Below are positions 36,002 to 46,767 of a stretch of DNA of 64,000 bases, piece by piece (position 1 is the stretch's first letter; every line of letters begins with the position of its first letter). The notes under the pieces were generated by a model. It searched no databases and was not told the origin of the DNA. It saw nothing but the letters and a program-made list of their open reading frames with translations. The stretch comes from Paramecium octaurelia (lineage: Eukaryota > Ciliophora > Oligohymenophorea > Peniculida > Parameciidae): NCBI GenBank assembly GCA_905182995.1, contig CAJJDP010000151.1, positions 77,185 through 141,184 of the forward strand, in the 5' to 3' direction. Position numbers and translations under genes: made by a program.

Positions 36002-36700
36002 ATGATAGAAGAGAAGCGAATCATAGGGTGGGATGAACTATCAAATCACTGTAATCGTACATCCCTTTGGGTTGTGATTGAGGGATAAGTGTTTGATGTA
36101 ACAACATATTTGGCAGAACATCCAGGAGGTGATGATATTCTGCTTAAATATGGTGGATTGGATGGGACTTAGAAATTTCTAGAGGTGAACCATTCAAATT
36201 ATGCTCGCTCCCTCAGAAATGCTAGATTAGTTGGAACCCTTACCTCAGATCCATAACCAAGTGATTACATAAAACAAGTGAAGTCTCAGAAACAAAAAGT
36301 AGGAATCTAATGATCAACATTTAGGCTAATGTAAATCCAAATCGTTAAATTTCATGGGAAGAATTAGCACTACATAATAAAAAGGAAGACCTATGGATTG
36401 CTATAGAAGGGAAAGTGTACGATGTTACAGATTTTCAGGATGAACATCCAGGTGGTCCTGCAATATTGCTGGGAAAAGCTGGCGATGATGCCACTTCTGT
36501 ATTCCATGATGCAAACCATTCTCAGAGTGCTTACAAATAATTAGAAAAATTATAAGTGGGTGTGATAACAGGTATACATACTTAAGTATATGGAAGGAGT
36601 AAAACCAAATGTGAGCGGAAGTGGAACAAGCACAAATTTAATATTTTTTATTCTTTTGATTTTGGCTATTGGCGCAGGAATATATGCAATTACAAAATGA
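36002..36700 (+). CDS. Tandem cytochrome b5-domain protein, tail-anchored
   Basis: Three exons (introns 36299-36324 and 36572-36596), 215 residues. Two cytochrome b5 heme-binding domains follow one another. Each has the core VFDVTTYLAEHPGG or VYDVTDFQDEHPGG with the first axial His, and a second His in EVNHSNY or DANHSQS. After a Gly/Ser linker, the last about 20 residues form a hydrophobic helix (LIFFILLILAIGAGIYAI), indicating a C-terminal tail anchor, probably in the ER. Cytochrome b5 passes electrons to desaturases, P450s and sterol enzymes. Two b5 domains in one small tail-anchored protein is unusual. Confidence 0.92.
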
Positions 36701-36966
36701 ATGTGTACATAATCATAAATTATAAATAAATGTTCTTATTAATTTTAGTTTAATACTATTGAAAATCTAAATTCCCGTACTGATTTAAGAGAATTAGAAC
36801 GAATGATGTTTAGAATTGATTAATGATATAATAGAATCACATATAAAGAGATGTATAATGGCGAATCTAACCAGATGAGAGCCCAATTACTTTAGATAAA
36901 ATTTTTTAGGTTTTGGAAAGAATAATTTAGGTCATCAATAGTTTTGAGTATAGCATTTAGTTTTTG
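36701..36966 (+). other. Possible small gene or coding remnant
   Basis: Directly after the cytochrome b5 stop, an ATG at 36701 opens a frame with a protein-like run (NTIENLNSRTDLRELERMMF). It meets TGA at 36824-36826 and continues in the same frame (YKEMYNGESNQMRAQ) to about 36966. No homology is recognised. The rest up to the minus-strand gene at 37289 shows nothing. Confidence 0.25.
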
Positions 36967-37288
36967 AGCAAAAGAATATGTTTGCGCAGATTGATATTGA
37001 TATTTTTATATTAAGAATTAATTCTATCAATTAATTATTATCCCCAATAAAAATTAGAGTTAATTTAAATAGCAGACAGGAGAACTTTATATATATTATT
37101 ATTTGAATTCGATGCTACTCCTAAGATATCTAATAATACTTTGAGGAAATAAAGTGGGAACAAAAGAATATTTTTGCTATTATTAAAAAAGGGATTTAAT
37201 AATTAGGATTAATATACAATATTAACTTAAAATTTGAAATCTTACTATCCACAATCTTTCCTATAATAGAGCATGATGGATCTCATTA

Positions 37289-38062
37289 TCAACTATGTAA
37301 ATATTCATAGAATATCCTTCAACTACCAGACACTATTATAAGCTCTTGCTTAATAGCAACTAAAACATTTTTTCAATTCGCATCACCATCAATTTGGATA
37401 TCAATTTTAGGTTGTCTTTTTCTAAGTTGAATTAATTTAGATATGATATCATCCATCAAATTTTGTCGACGAATTTAGTTTCTTTGATTAGGTGATTTTT
37501 TTATAGTTACTATCATAATTAAGATCAGGTCAAATAATTATTTATCGAAAATTTCTATTAATGAGTGATCAATGAGTGCTTTAGGTTTCATTTCTAAGGC
37601 TGGCCTACTGGTTGCATCATTAATCATTTATGATAATTCATAAATTTTGGCAATTTCTTATTCAAAATAAATAGTCATCTAATGGCAACCTTCATTGGAA
37701 AGATCCTTTATAAATTTGCTAGGTTCCTATATCATACAATGTAAATCAATGAAGGCCCAATTTTAACAATCTGTAGGATAAACATTTGATAATAGCAGGT
37801 GGGGAACATAATTTCCAGCTTTTGCATCTAGATGTAGCCTTTCCACTCCAAGTTTGATCAACCTATCATAACACTCTTTCAACTTCTTCATGGTTTCTAA
37901 ATTATAAATTTGATTAAGATCTGAAACAATAAAATTAGATTAAATGATAATTGTATTTTTTGACAAAACATCCTTAAAAGTAATCGCATTTAAAATAAAT
38001 ACCTCCTCTTATGCAAATTTGGAAGTGCAAACCAAGTAAAGTTTAGTAATTCTAAATATCAT
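37289..38062 (-). CDS. Degenerate ribulose-phosphate 3-epimerase-like protein
   Basis: Minus strand from ATG at 38062. It shows the order of RPE (beta/alpha-barrel) motifs: RLHLDAKAGNYVPH (family LHLDVMDGHFVPN), FIDLHCMIQEP (family D-x-HLMVEKP), EMKPKALID, and IDIQIDGDAN (family DGG). The His and Asp residues that bind metal in RPE are kept in the first two motifs, while MDG and the final GG have changed. Two in-frame TGA occur (37373-37375 and 37319-37321). The first disappears if a 27-nt GT...TAG intron is spliced; the second then truncates the protein near VSGS, short of the usual C-terminus. RPE interconverts ribulose- and xylulose-5-phosphate. This copy is either a divergent paralog or a pseudogene. 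Confidence 0.55.
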
Positions 38063-38380
38063 GGATAAATATAGGCTACAATTTATTGTAAGATAAATTA
38101 ATTGCTTTTTTTTGTAATCCTTGTTAGTTAATTATTCATTCCGAGAAGTCAATCATCTCGATCTTTTGTGTGAAAATAAAATGCTAATCCTTCTTAATAC
38201 AAGGAATTAAAAACAGTCTATTTAAATTGTCATTTCAGTTGAATGAAACTCAATCAAATATGTAGTACTTTATCTTTCTCCTATGGAATGAAACATTATT
38301 TCGAAAATAATGCTATTTTATTCATATATATCTTATGTTATTCTATCAAGATAATAATTTATATATTATAAAAATTTTTA

Positions 38381-40267
38381 ATGGATGTAGAGGGAGGTGT
38401 CTTCCAAATAATAAATGGCGATTTAAGTAATTTAAAACATATTCAAGACACATCCATTGAGTAACAGCAAGCCAAAATTAGAGTTGAAGAATTGCGGTAG
38501 AAATTGGTAGAAAAATACCCTCAAACATTTATTAATGTTTCTGAGGACATTAATAAAGGGAGTTTTAATATGAATTTTCCTTTGGAGACTCATGGTGGAA
38601 TTATTAAATTTCTCTTTGAACTAAAAATTGAATTTTAAGATTAATAATTTGACTTCAATGTTTACTTTTTAGACAATAATGGAAGAATGATTGTGAATTA
38701 AAAAGTAATTCTATACTTTAAATTTTAGCTGCTAAGACTTTAGGTTTCCAGATATGCCTTGCGACTCAATGGCAGTCTTCGCGTAGGAAGCTTTTTTTTG
38801 AATCCAGTTTATGGCGACCTGGGATTGAATTTGGCCTGTATTAATAATAAAAATAGTGAGTTTTTTGATTTATCTAATCCATATTATGATGACTTAATCA
38901 ACTATATGGATAGCTTAATCGTTACTGCAGTACATTCAATCAGGTATCACTATTTAAGGATTTTATTCATGATCAACAAGATTAACTTAAAGCAATTTAA
39001 ATTATACGAATAATATTTCGAAAAGGTCAGGTACAACCACAATAATTCAATTAATTGGAGAAAATTCCCAAAGGAGACTGAACAATTGTTGTAGAGGCTT
39101 AAGACAGTCGTGAAAAAGTAACTATGATTTAAATATTTAAAAAGTCAGATGCATTTACAATTTAATTAATAGGAGTATTTAAAATATGGGCCAATCATCT
39201 CTAAATCATTGCAGGCAGATAATTCATGTTTGATTGAAATTGTCCCAAAAAATGACAGGGAATTGGAAGTAGATGAAAGGTTTCAGATAAATGAAGGAGG
39301 CTTTTGTAATATCTATTCAAAAGAGATCGTTTTTGCAATCAAAAGGGCCGGTCAGATTTAATAGCAAAGCCAAAAAAGAACTCTCGTTATTAAATTGAAT
39401 AAGAGTTAGGGTGCCGATAAAGTCAAAAACGAAGTTGAAATTATCAAAGTATTAAGCAGGAAGGTCCAGAACGTATAAGATGAGCAATAAGTTTTAGTAT
39501 TTAATATTTTGAAATTAGCCTTCCTATTCTCTAAATTACTTTTAGTTTACAGGATGTTGTCCATATATTGCTTAGTTCTATTTAGTATGTGAAAGGCCCG
39601 ATCTTCTATTGATGGAAAGATACTATCACTCTTCATTGGACTACTTTAAATCCAAGAAATAGGAAGTCTTAAGTTTGTCCACTAGAATTTTCATTGCTCA
39701 CAATATCGCTATGGGTTTGAGGTACATTCACAATTACAACATCATTCATATGGATATAAAGCCAGCAAACATTTTGATATCAAAGACATATATGGCAAAA
39801 ATAACGGATTTTGGAGAGGCTATCAATACATAGAATATCTCTGATAGCGAAAAGCCAGGGAAGACAATGCCATTTTGTGCACCTGAAATTTAACAAAAGT
39901 TAGAGAATAATTAGTTTACTCCTGCTTATGACATATACTCATTTGGTGTACTCTTTTTTGAACTTATATTTGATCGATACCCAACAGTAAGATATATTAT
40001 AATTTTCTAGGACTTCAGGAAATAGAATTTTAAATACTTTGAGGAGAAATTACAAAAGCAGATTTATTCTGTTAGATAGAACGAAGATGTTGATAAAACG
40101 CTAGGGCCATAATATATAATGAAATACTTACTAAGATTGGGTATTCAATGTAAAAAAATCATATAAACATAATAGGTTTATAGCCAGATCCAAAGTTAAG
40201 GCCTAATATTGATAAAATTATTTTAGTTTTGAAAGATAGTCTCACATTCTTAGACAAAGTTTATTGA
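38381..40267 (+). CDS. Divergent protein kinase with long N-terminal region
   Basis: Six exons with introns 38705-38728, 39118-39144, 39497-39518, 39987-40010 and 40141-40175 (24, 27, 22, 24 and 35 nt); 584 residues; TGA 40265. Residues 1 to about 300 are non-catalytic and unrecognised. The kinase domain has a weak glycine loop (NEGGFCNIYSK), LVIKLN, HMDIKPANIL (HRD changed to HMD), DFGEAI, FCAPEI, and a C-terminal DPKLRPN. Loss of the HRD arginine often goes with kinases not controlled by activation-loop phosphorylation. The overall pattern resembles plant/protist TKL-like kinases. Substrate unknown. Confidence 0.8.
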
Positions 40268-40299
40268 ATTTGTGAGGAGACTTTATTTATAATATTATC

Positions 40300-40720
40300 A
40301 TTATCATTTATCATTAATTATAAGAAATTCCTTAAAAACCATAATAGGAGTAACTAGAAAGTGAATTTATGTTACTTGATTTGAATGACAAGGGATAATC
40401 GTATTTTGCAAGTATATTCAAAGATTATTGGCAAGGTATTTTTTAGAATTAATAATTCTTTGCTGTTTTTGCTTAGAGAATGAAGCAGGACAATCTTTTT
40501 GAAACTCAATTAAATTCTAATTTAGATTTCAAAATAAAACAAACATTTCTAGATTGAATGTTGATCTCATAAAATCATAAGGACCTAAGAATCTAATGAA
40601 AACTTCAGCTATAAGTGCCTTCATTCTGATCCCAATCAAAGACCCAACATAGGATTGATAATCATTTTCATATGAGAAGGATTGAGTTATCTAGAGAAGA
40701 TGTATTGATTTTAATCAACA
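40300..40720 (+). pseudogene. Possible remnant of a kinase gene
   Basis: Between the kinase and the phosphodiesterase, a frame reads through about 85 codons without TGA (FMLLDLNDKGQSYF...). A second frame near 40615-40680 gives CLHSDPNQRPNIG, the characteristic end of a kinase catalytic domain (D-P-x-x-RP). No start codon, glycine loop or catalytic loop is present. It is read as the decayed 3' end of a kinase gene. An alternative is an exon of a gene I could not assemble. Confidence 0.35.
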
Positions 40721-40745
40721 ATAATATATATTTATTTTAATTTTG

Positions 40746-43113
40746 ATGAGTTCTGAAATTCATGATCAAATCAAAGATAAGTTTTGTGAAGTGTTTGGCA
40801 GAGAATCCAACATTAATCAGACCAAACCCATTGATGCATTCCTACTATTGCTCATATTGGTATTTTGGCCCTTGATGGAATCGACTGAAAATCAGGAATA
40901 TCATTTAAGTCTGAGGGTCATTCTGGTCCTCATTTTAGCAAATACTTTAAGGAATAGTAAGAAGAGCAGAAAAGAAAATGCTAAGATTTTAGTTTATTAG
41001 GGGATAAGCATTCAATTAATAAGCAATATTGTGTTTGTGTATCAAGAACAAAGGTATTTGTGAATAAAAATATATGTTAAGCAATCAGCATTGTCAAAAT
41101 TACTTAATTTCAATTGCTTTCCTGATACTAACTTCTACTCGATTTCAAATCAGTCATATTCGCGAAATTACTTATTCAATTTCTATTATATCCTTCATCA
41201 CCTAATTCTATTTACAGAACCAAATCATGCAAATTATCAAGTACTTTGCAATCGCCATAATCGCAATTGAGGGAATAATATGGAGAACCCATTTTTTAAA
41301 GGATGAATACAATAAGAAAATGGCAGATTTCGCTAAGGAGTTGGAAATAATGAAGGATTATTACAATGAATAAATAACAAAGTTGTAGGACAATTAGGAG
41401 AGTGAGACTTAGTAATAATTGTCTTCCAGAGCTAATGATTTGCTAAAGAAGTTGAGATTAATCAAATATCAATAATTGTTGATCAAAAATAATAATGTTC
41501 AAAAGGGAATTCGAAAACCTAAGAAAATGAACTCAGAAATTCATCAGAATGCTTTTTCACTTCGTTAGTTACCTGAAAACAATATTCCAGATGAACAGAG
41601 TTCGATCTAATAAGATTGTTCTAGCAATCATTTTTAGGAAGAGGAAAATGATAGACATCCTCCCCAATTTAAAAGAAAGTCATAAAGAATGATGACTAGT
41701 GCAACTGATTACAGGAACAATGAAAATTCTAATAGTGTGTCCTTTTCTGAGAAGAATATAGAGGAAGTCAAAATTACAACTGAGGATATTGATGATCTCT
41801 TGAATCTGCTCTCTGGGAAAAAGGAATCAATATGGCTACCAAAGTTTCTAAGGAGTAATTAATTGATCAATGAGCAAGAGGGATTCAGCGTGGATGCTAA
41901 ATAGTAATTAACTCTATATTATAGGATAGGTTTTTATTATCTCATTTTACATAGAAGCAACCCTCGTTCGAATACATTTAGGATTACTAGGATCAAGTCT
42001 AAGAGGAAGAACTGGAGAGCATTGACTTTAATGCAGACTTTCTACAGTATTGCAGAAACAAACCATAGGATAACATTTAGACGAGAATCTTTTTTGAGAA
42101 TACTATCAATTTTTTCAAGAAATTTAAGATTGCCCAAACCTTAAAGATCACCAAACCTGAATTGATTGGAGAGTTTGCTCTTAAAATTGACATGTCATAC
42201 TTCAATAATCTGTATCATAATTCTATGCATGCTCTGGATGTAACTAATTCATGTGGGTTTTTCTTGGAAAATGGATTGAATGAATTGCTAGATGAATTTG
42301 AATAGGCATGTTTGATAATTTCCTCTTTGGCACACGATATTGGACATCCAGGTCTAAATAATGGATTTATGATGAGCAATAGATGTAAATTAGCTTTGTT
42401 ATGTAATGATATATATATATATGCTTAGACAACGATTAGAGTGTGCTAGAGAATTATCATTCTTTTTTATTGTTCCAAATCCTCTCTTAAGATCAATTCA
42501 ATATCATACAGAATTTGGGATAGGTTGAATAAAAGGGATTTAGAAAGTATTGTTTGAATCTAATCCTGGACACTGATCTCACAAGGCACTTTCAATTGAT
42601 GAACAAATTCTAGAATTACTTAGAACTAACGGAATCGCAGGATCTAGATAAAAACCTACTGATGTCGATTTGCATCAAATGTGCAGGTATTCAATCATCA
42701 TCCATTTAAGATGTTGGTCATGGAGCTAAACAATTGAAAATGCATAAGCTTTGGAGTCGAAGAATTATAGAGGAATTCTTTTTGCAAGGAGATTTAGAGT
42801 CATACTTGAAGGTACCAGTGTCACCCATGTGCGACAGAAAGTAGTGTGTAACCAAATCTCAGGAGGGATTTCTGAAAGCTATTGTCTTGCCTATGTTCAA
42901 TGCATTCGTTACTTTATTGCAGAAGTACTTGATAGTCTAACTCGGCATAGCGAAAAAGTGACAGATGTTTGTTTGCAGCAGATTCATGAGAACTTGGAAT
43001 ATTGGTAGCAATAAACTGATGATAAGCAATTTATGAAGGAGACTCAATTAGAACTACCAGGACTTGAGAATTTGAAGAAATTTTTGAATTAGCCATTATA
43101 ATTATGTGTTTGA
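40746..43113 (+). CDS. 3',5'-cyclic-nucleotide phosphodiesterase, class I, membrane-anchored
   Basis: Five exons: ATG 40746; introns 41054-41081, 41890-41924, 42403-42428 and 42687-42710 (28, 35, 26 and 24 nt); TGA at 43111-43113. The N-terminal about 190 residues have several hydrophobic helices. A long hydrophilic linker and then the PDE catalytic domain follow. That domain carries YHNSMHA (near residue 465), LAHDIGHPGLNN, YNDQSVLENYH, KCADVGHGAK and SPMCDRK, with the HD metal-binding residues intact. About 60 codons before the end, the frame needs one extra base (around 42930) to continue from LLQKYL into DSLTRHSEKV. This may be a sequence error or a recent frameshift. Class I PDEs hydrolyse cAMP/cGMP and would shut down ciliary signalling. 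Confidence 0.88.
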
Positions 43114-43138
43114 AATCAATTAAAAAAACGAATTAATT

Positions 43139-44626
43139 ATGTTATTGTTATTTTTACTTGTTCTGAGTGCTCATGCAGATTTGCCAGTGCATTGCGTTCG
43201 TCATCAAATTGTAGGGAAATGGCAATTACAGTTTACAGAACCCTAAATTACAGGTAAATTGATTTGATTCACCTAGGCAGTGGACCATTGACATGTGGCC
43301 ATAATGTACCTGATAATGAACGTACTTCACAATTTGCAGGATAAAATACCTTTCAACAGTCTTTTACACATGAAGTTGTATTAACTGCTAAGAATAATGT
43401 GGTCTTGAAGAAGAAATTGTAAGGCAAATGGACTATGGTATATGATGAAGGATTCGAGGTAGATTTCATGCATTATAAATGCTTTGCCTTTTCAAAGTAC
43501 AAGACCAACTACTCTGGAGCTTATTCGTATTGTGGAGAAACCTTGGTTGGATGGTATTAGAATACGAAGACCAATGAGAGAGGATGTTATAGAGCATAGA
43601 AAATAGAGAAGACTCACAAGGTATCAGAAGGTGCTAATAATGGACATGTTGTGCAACCTTAGTTCTTTTAATATTAGAATGCTGGAATGAATAAAGTTTG
43701 GTCTAGAATTGATGCTTTGAATTTCGTAGAATAGATCAATAGAGCACAGTTGCAATGGAAGGCCAAGGCATACGGTGAGATAATTGGATTGACAACGAAG
43801 CAGTTGAATAAATATGCAGGAAGAAAAAAGCATTCGTCAACAATTTTACTGGAGAAATAGAAAAAAAAATAATAGACATTAGAATATGATTTAAATCATT
43901 TACCGAAAGAATTCTCATGGGAAAAATATTTGGGCAAGAAAATATATGAATAAAAGGGATGTGGATCATGTTATACTATTTCAACCATGACTATGCTATC
44001 GGCTAGATTGAAGATCAAAGGCTTAAAAGCTGATTTGTCTCCTTAACAATCCATTGATTGCAATTATTATAACTAAGGTTGTGATGGCGGTTATCCATTT
44101 CTGGTAGAGAAGTACCTTACTGAGTTGGATGGATTTATCTATGAAGAGAAGGAATACCCTTACAAAGGATAGGTAGGTGAGTGCAAAGCAATTGAGAGAA
44201 AGAAGAAATACAGGGTTATCAATTATAGATTCATTGGGGGAGCTTATGGTAAATCAAATGAGTTGAATATAATGGAGGAAATCTATAATAATGGACCTGT
44301 GGTTTTGAATTTCGAACCATCCTTTGATTTCATGTTCTACGTTGGGGGAATCTTCCATTCCACCACTCCAGATTGGATTATCAATGGATTAGCGAAGCCA
44401 GAATGGGTATGATAGATAACATTAATTTAACAAGGAAAAAGTTGATCATTCAGTACTGTGTTACGGTTGGGGAGAAGAGAATGGAGTTAAATATTGGTTA
44501 CTATAGAATAGTTGGGGTAAACAGTGGGGAGAGAATGGTAGATTTCGTATGAAAAGAGGATAGGATGAATCATCAATTGAGAGTATGGCAGAAGCAGCAG
44601 ATATCGAGATTATCGACGATTCTTGA
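43139..44626 (+). CDS. Cathepsin C / dipeptidyl-peptidase I-like cysteine protease
   Basis: Three exons (introns 43254-43276 and 44407-44434), 478 residues. A signal peptide (MLLLFLLVLSAHA) opens the protein. A Cys-containing exclusion-like domain follows (CVRHQIVGKW, LTCGHNVPDN), matching the N-terminal domain of cathepsin C. The papain-like domain has GCGSCYTIS with the active Cys near residue 270, GCDGGYPF, the catalytic DHSVLCYGWG, and NSWGKQWGE. Usually the active-site block reads CGSCYA; here it is CGSCYT. The enzyme trims dipeptides from protein N-termini in lysosomes or phagosomes. It ends 5 bp from the stop of a possible minus-strand ORF. Confidence 0.93.
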
Positions 44627-44631
44627 TAATA

Positions 44632-44865
44632 TCAAAATTTATTTGAAGTAAAATTGATAAACTCTACTTCCCATAGTTTAATATCACAATCATCATCTTA
44701 CTTCTTTATGATATCAAAGATTTTGATCAAATTCTTAGAGGAAATATGAATCTTCAAATCCTGATTTATCATCATATTTCTCATCCAAAAATAAATCATT
44801 AATTCTCCTTTATTGATAATGCAACTCTTTCACTCCAATTAATGCGTCTTAGTCGGCTTAGTCAT
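44632..44865 (-). CDS. Possible small protein, model uncertain
   Basis: On the minus strand an ATG at 44865 (MTKPTKTHQLE) and a protein-like run (NQDLKIHISSKNLIKIFD then CDIKLWEVEFINF) lie in one frame ending at TGA 44634-44632. One in-frame TGA or an intron separates them. A second frame (INDLFLDEKYDDKSGF) is also open here if a 26-nt intron is spliced. I cannot choose between them. No homology is recognised. Confidence 0.35.
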
Positions 44866-44963
44866 TCTAAATTGATTGAACTTTTCCGTTTGCTCTTAAA
44901 TCCATCATAATAAACCTTCAATCTGAATACATTAACAATCTTTATAATAAACAATCTAAATTA

Positions 44964-45456
44964 ATGAATTTACATAAGTTTCACACAAGACATTAATCGC
45001 AGCCAACTTTATGGAGTCTGCATCAGCCCCAACCTAAACCTGCCACTAGAGCCAAAATAAATCATAAGAGAATAGTATTGCCTGTTATCTCTCAAAATCC
45101 TGCAGTGGGCTATTATTCTCCCAATTTGCAAAGCATTTACTCGAATCCCAAAATTGCTCGAATGCGTAGTGTTACTAAAATACCAACAACCAATGAGTAT
45201 TCGCTAGAGAAAATAAAACCCTAATAAAGCAACAAGAAGTCTTCTTAGAAGCTCACCATTTTGGAAATGATGCTGAAAGAAGTGGATGAGGAAGTCGATC
45301 AGGATTTGAGGGAGAATCCTGTAATAATTTAGATTATATAAAATCTAGAAATGTGCCAAGACTCCTTTGTAATTACAACCATTGAATGATAATTTCATAG
45401 AACAACTCAAATATTTGAAGTTGAATTTGCAACGACTGCTGAGGAAGAAAATATGA
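44964..45456 (+). CDS. Small uncharacterised basic protein
   Basis: Two exons (28-nt intron 45321-45348), 154 residues, TGA 45454. The N-terminus is basic, His/Pro-rich and disordered-looking (MNLHKFHTRHQSQPTLW). An acidic helical segment follows (EMMLKEVDEEVDQDL), then a short leucine/lysine-rich end. No domain is recognised. It lies 45 bp upstream of, and collinear with, the next coiled-coil gene. Confidence 0.65.
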
Positions 45457-45501
45457 AGGCAATAATATAAAATTACTTTATTTTTAATTTTTATCGATCA
45501 A

Positions 45502-46665
45502 ATGTCAAATATCAAATAGATGAGAGAAAAGTACGAATAAATCAAGGCCATGAATCCCAAAAGAGCAAGCAGTGCCAGATCCTAAGTCAGTCAATCCAGA
45601 TTACAGCCTGAAATGTGTCACTCTCAACAGAGACTCTAAAACAGTTAATCGTTATTATGTAGTCCTTGCTATAATCAGAAATTGTATGAGCAACGAGAAT
45701 ACTTGAAGAGACAGCAAAGCGAATTGGAAAAGGTTGTATATGTTATCAATTTATAGAACTTAATGAAAAGGTAATTGGAAATCAATCTGCAGGAAGAGTC
45801 ATACAAGTCCCAAAAGGAGAAGTAACAGATAATCCAAAGAAAACAAATTGAATAATTCAATCTCCAATTATCCAGTTAATTCTAGTTAAAGAAACAGGAA
45901 ATTCAATCACAACAGAAGGCCTAACAAATAGAATTTGAAAGGCAAGTGATAAGAAAAAATCAAGAAATTGAGGAGTATGAAAAGGCTTAAAAGCTACAGA
46001 AAATATAGAGTCTCGGATAGCAATTAAAAGAGTAGATTGAAGAGAAGAAAAGGCTGACTTAGTAGGATTTTCATTAACACAATGGGATTACTGATGATCC
46101 TTACTGGAGACACTAATCTTAAGGAGAAAAGGAAGTTTAACAAAGGAAGAATTATCAATAACAATATGTCAATAATAATTGGACTCATTTTGAAAGAGAA
46201 AGATTAAAAAAGATTAATTAAGCGAAACTGGATTAAGAAAAAGATATACAAGACAGAGTCAGATCCTTAAGGGAATATCATCTATTCTTATAATAGGAGA
46301 AATAGGAAAAAATGAATTCATAGAGATAGTTGATCTTGGATTTGACTGAATAAGTCAAAAGAAAAAGAGAAAGAGATTAATAAGAAAAATAACTGAATCA
46401 GCGTTTGTAAAGGGAGAGAGATCAATAAGATTTATAACAATTGTAGGAACGAGAATTAAAGGAGATTAAAAATAAGAAGAGTGTCAGTTAATAAATGATT
46501 TTGGGATTGGAGAATCAGCTTAGTTACAAGAAATCTAATTAGCGAAAGACTTAGGAAGATTCTTGCAATAATACACTATTACTATAGTCATAAATAAATA
46601 AGTAAATGGTGCCTTGTTCAAAATGTAAAAGGTGCCAAGATCCACAATTTTTGAGTATATTATGA
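45502..46665 (+). CDS. Q-rich coiled-coil protein with C-terminal CxxC pair
   Basis: A 388-codon frame, ATG 45502, TGA 46663. A 24-nt stretch at 45735-45758 (GTTGTA...TAG) could be an intron or coding; either way the frame is kept (379 or 387 residues). Nearly the whole protein is Q/E/K-rich coiled coil, with glutamine mostly encoded by TAA/TAG. The last residues carry CSKCKRCQ, a small possible metal-binding motif. Function unknown; structural or ciliary role likely. It converges with the giant gene ending at 46768. Confidence 0.75.
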
Positions 46666-46767
46666 TAATTGTCATAACTTTTATAGATTGTGAATACATA
46701 TTATGAAAACTACTATTAAACTATATATATATATAATGATTATATATTATGGTTAAAATACTCTCAT

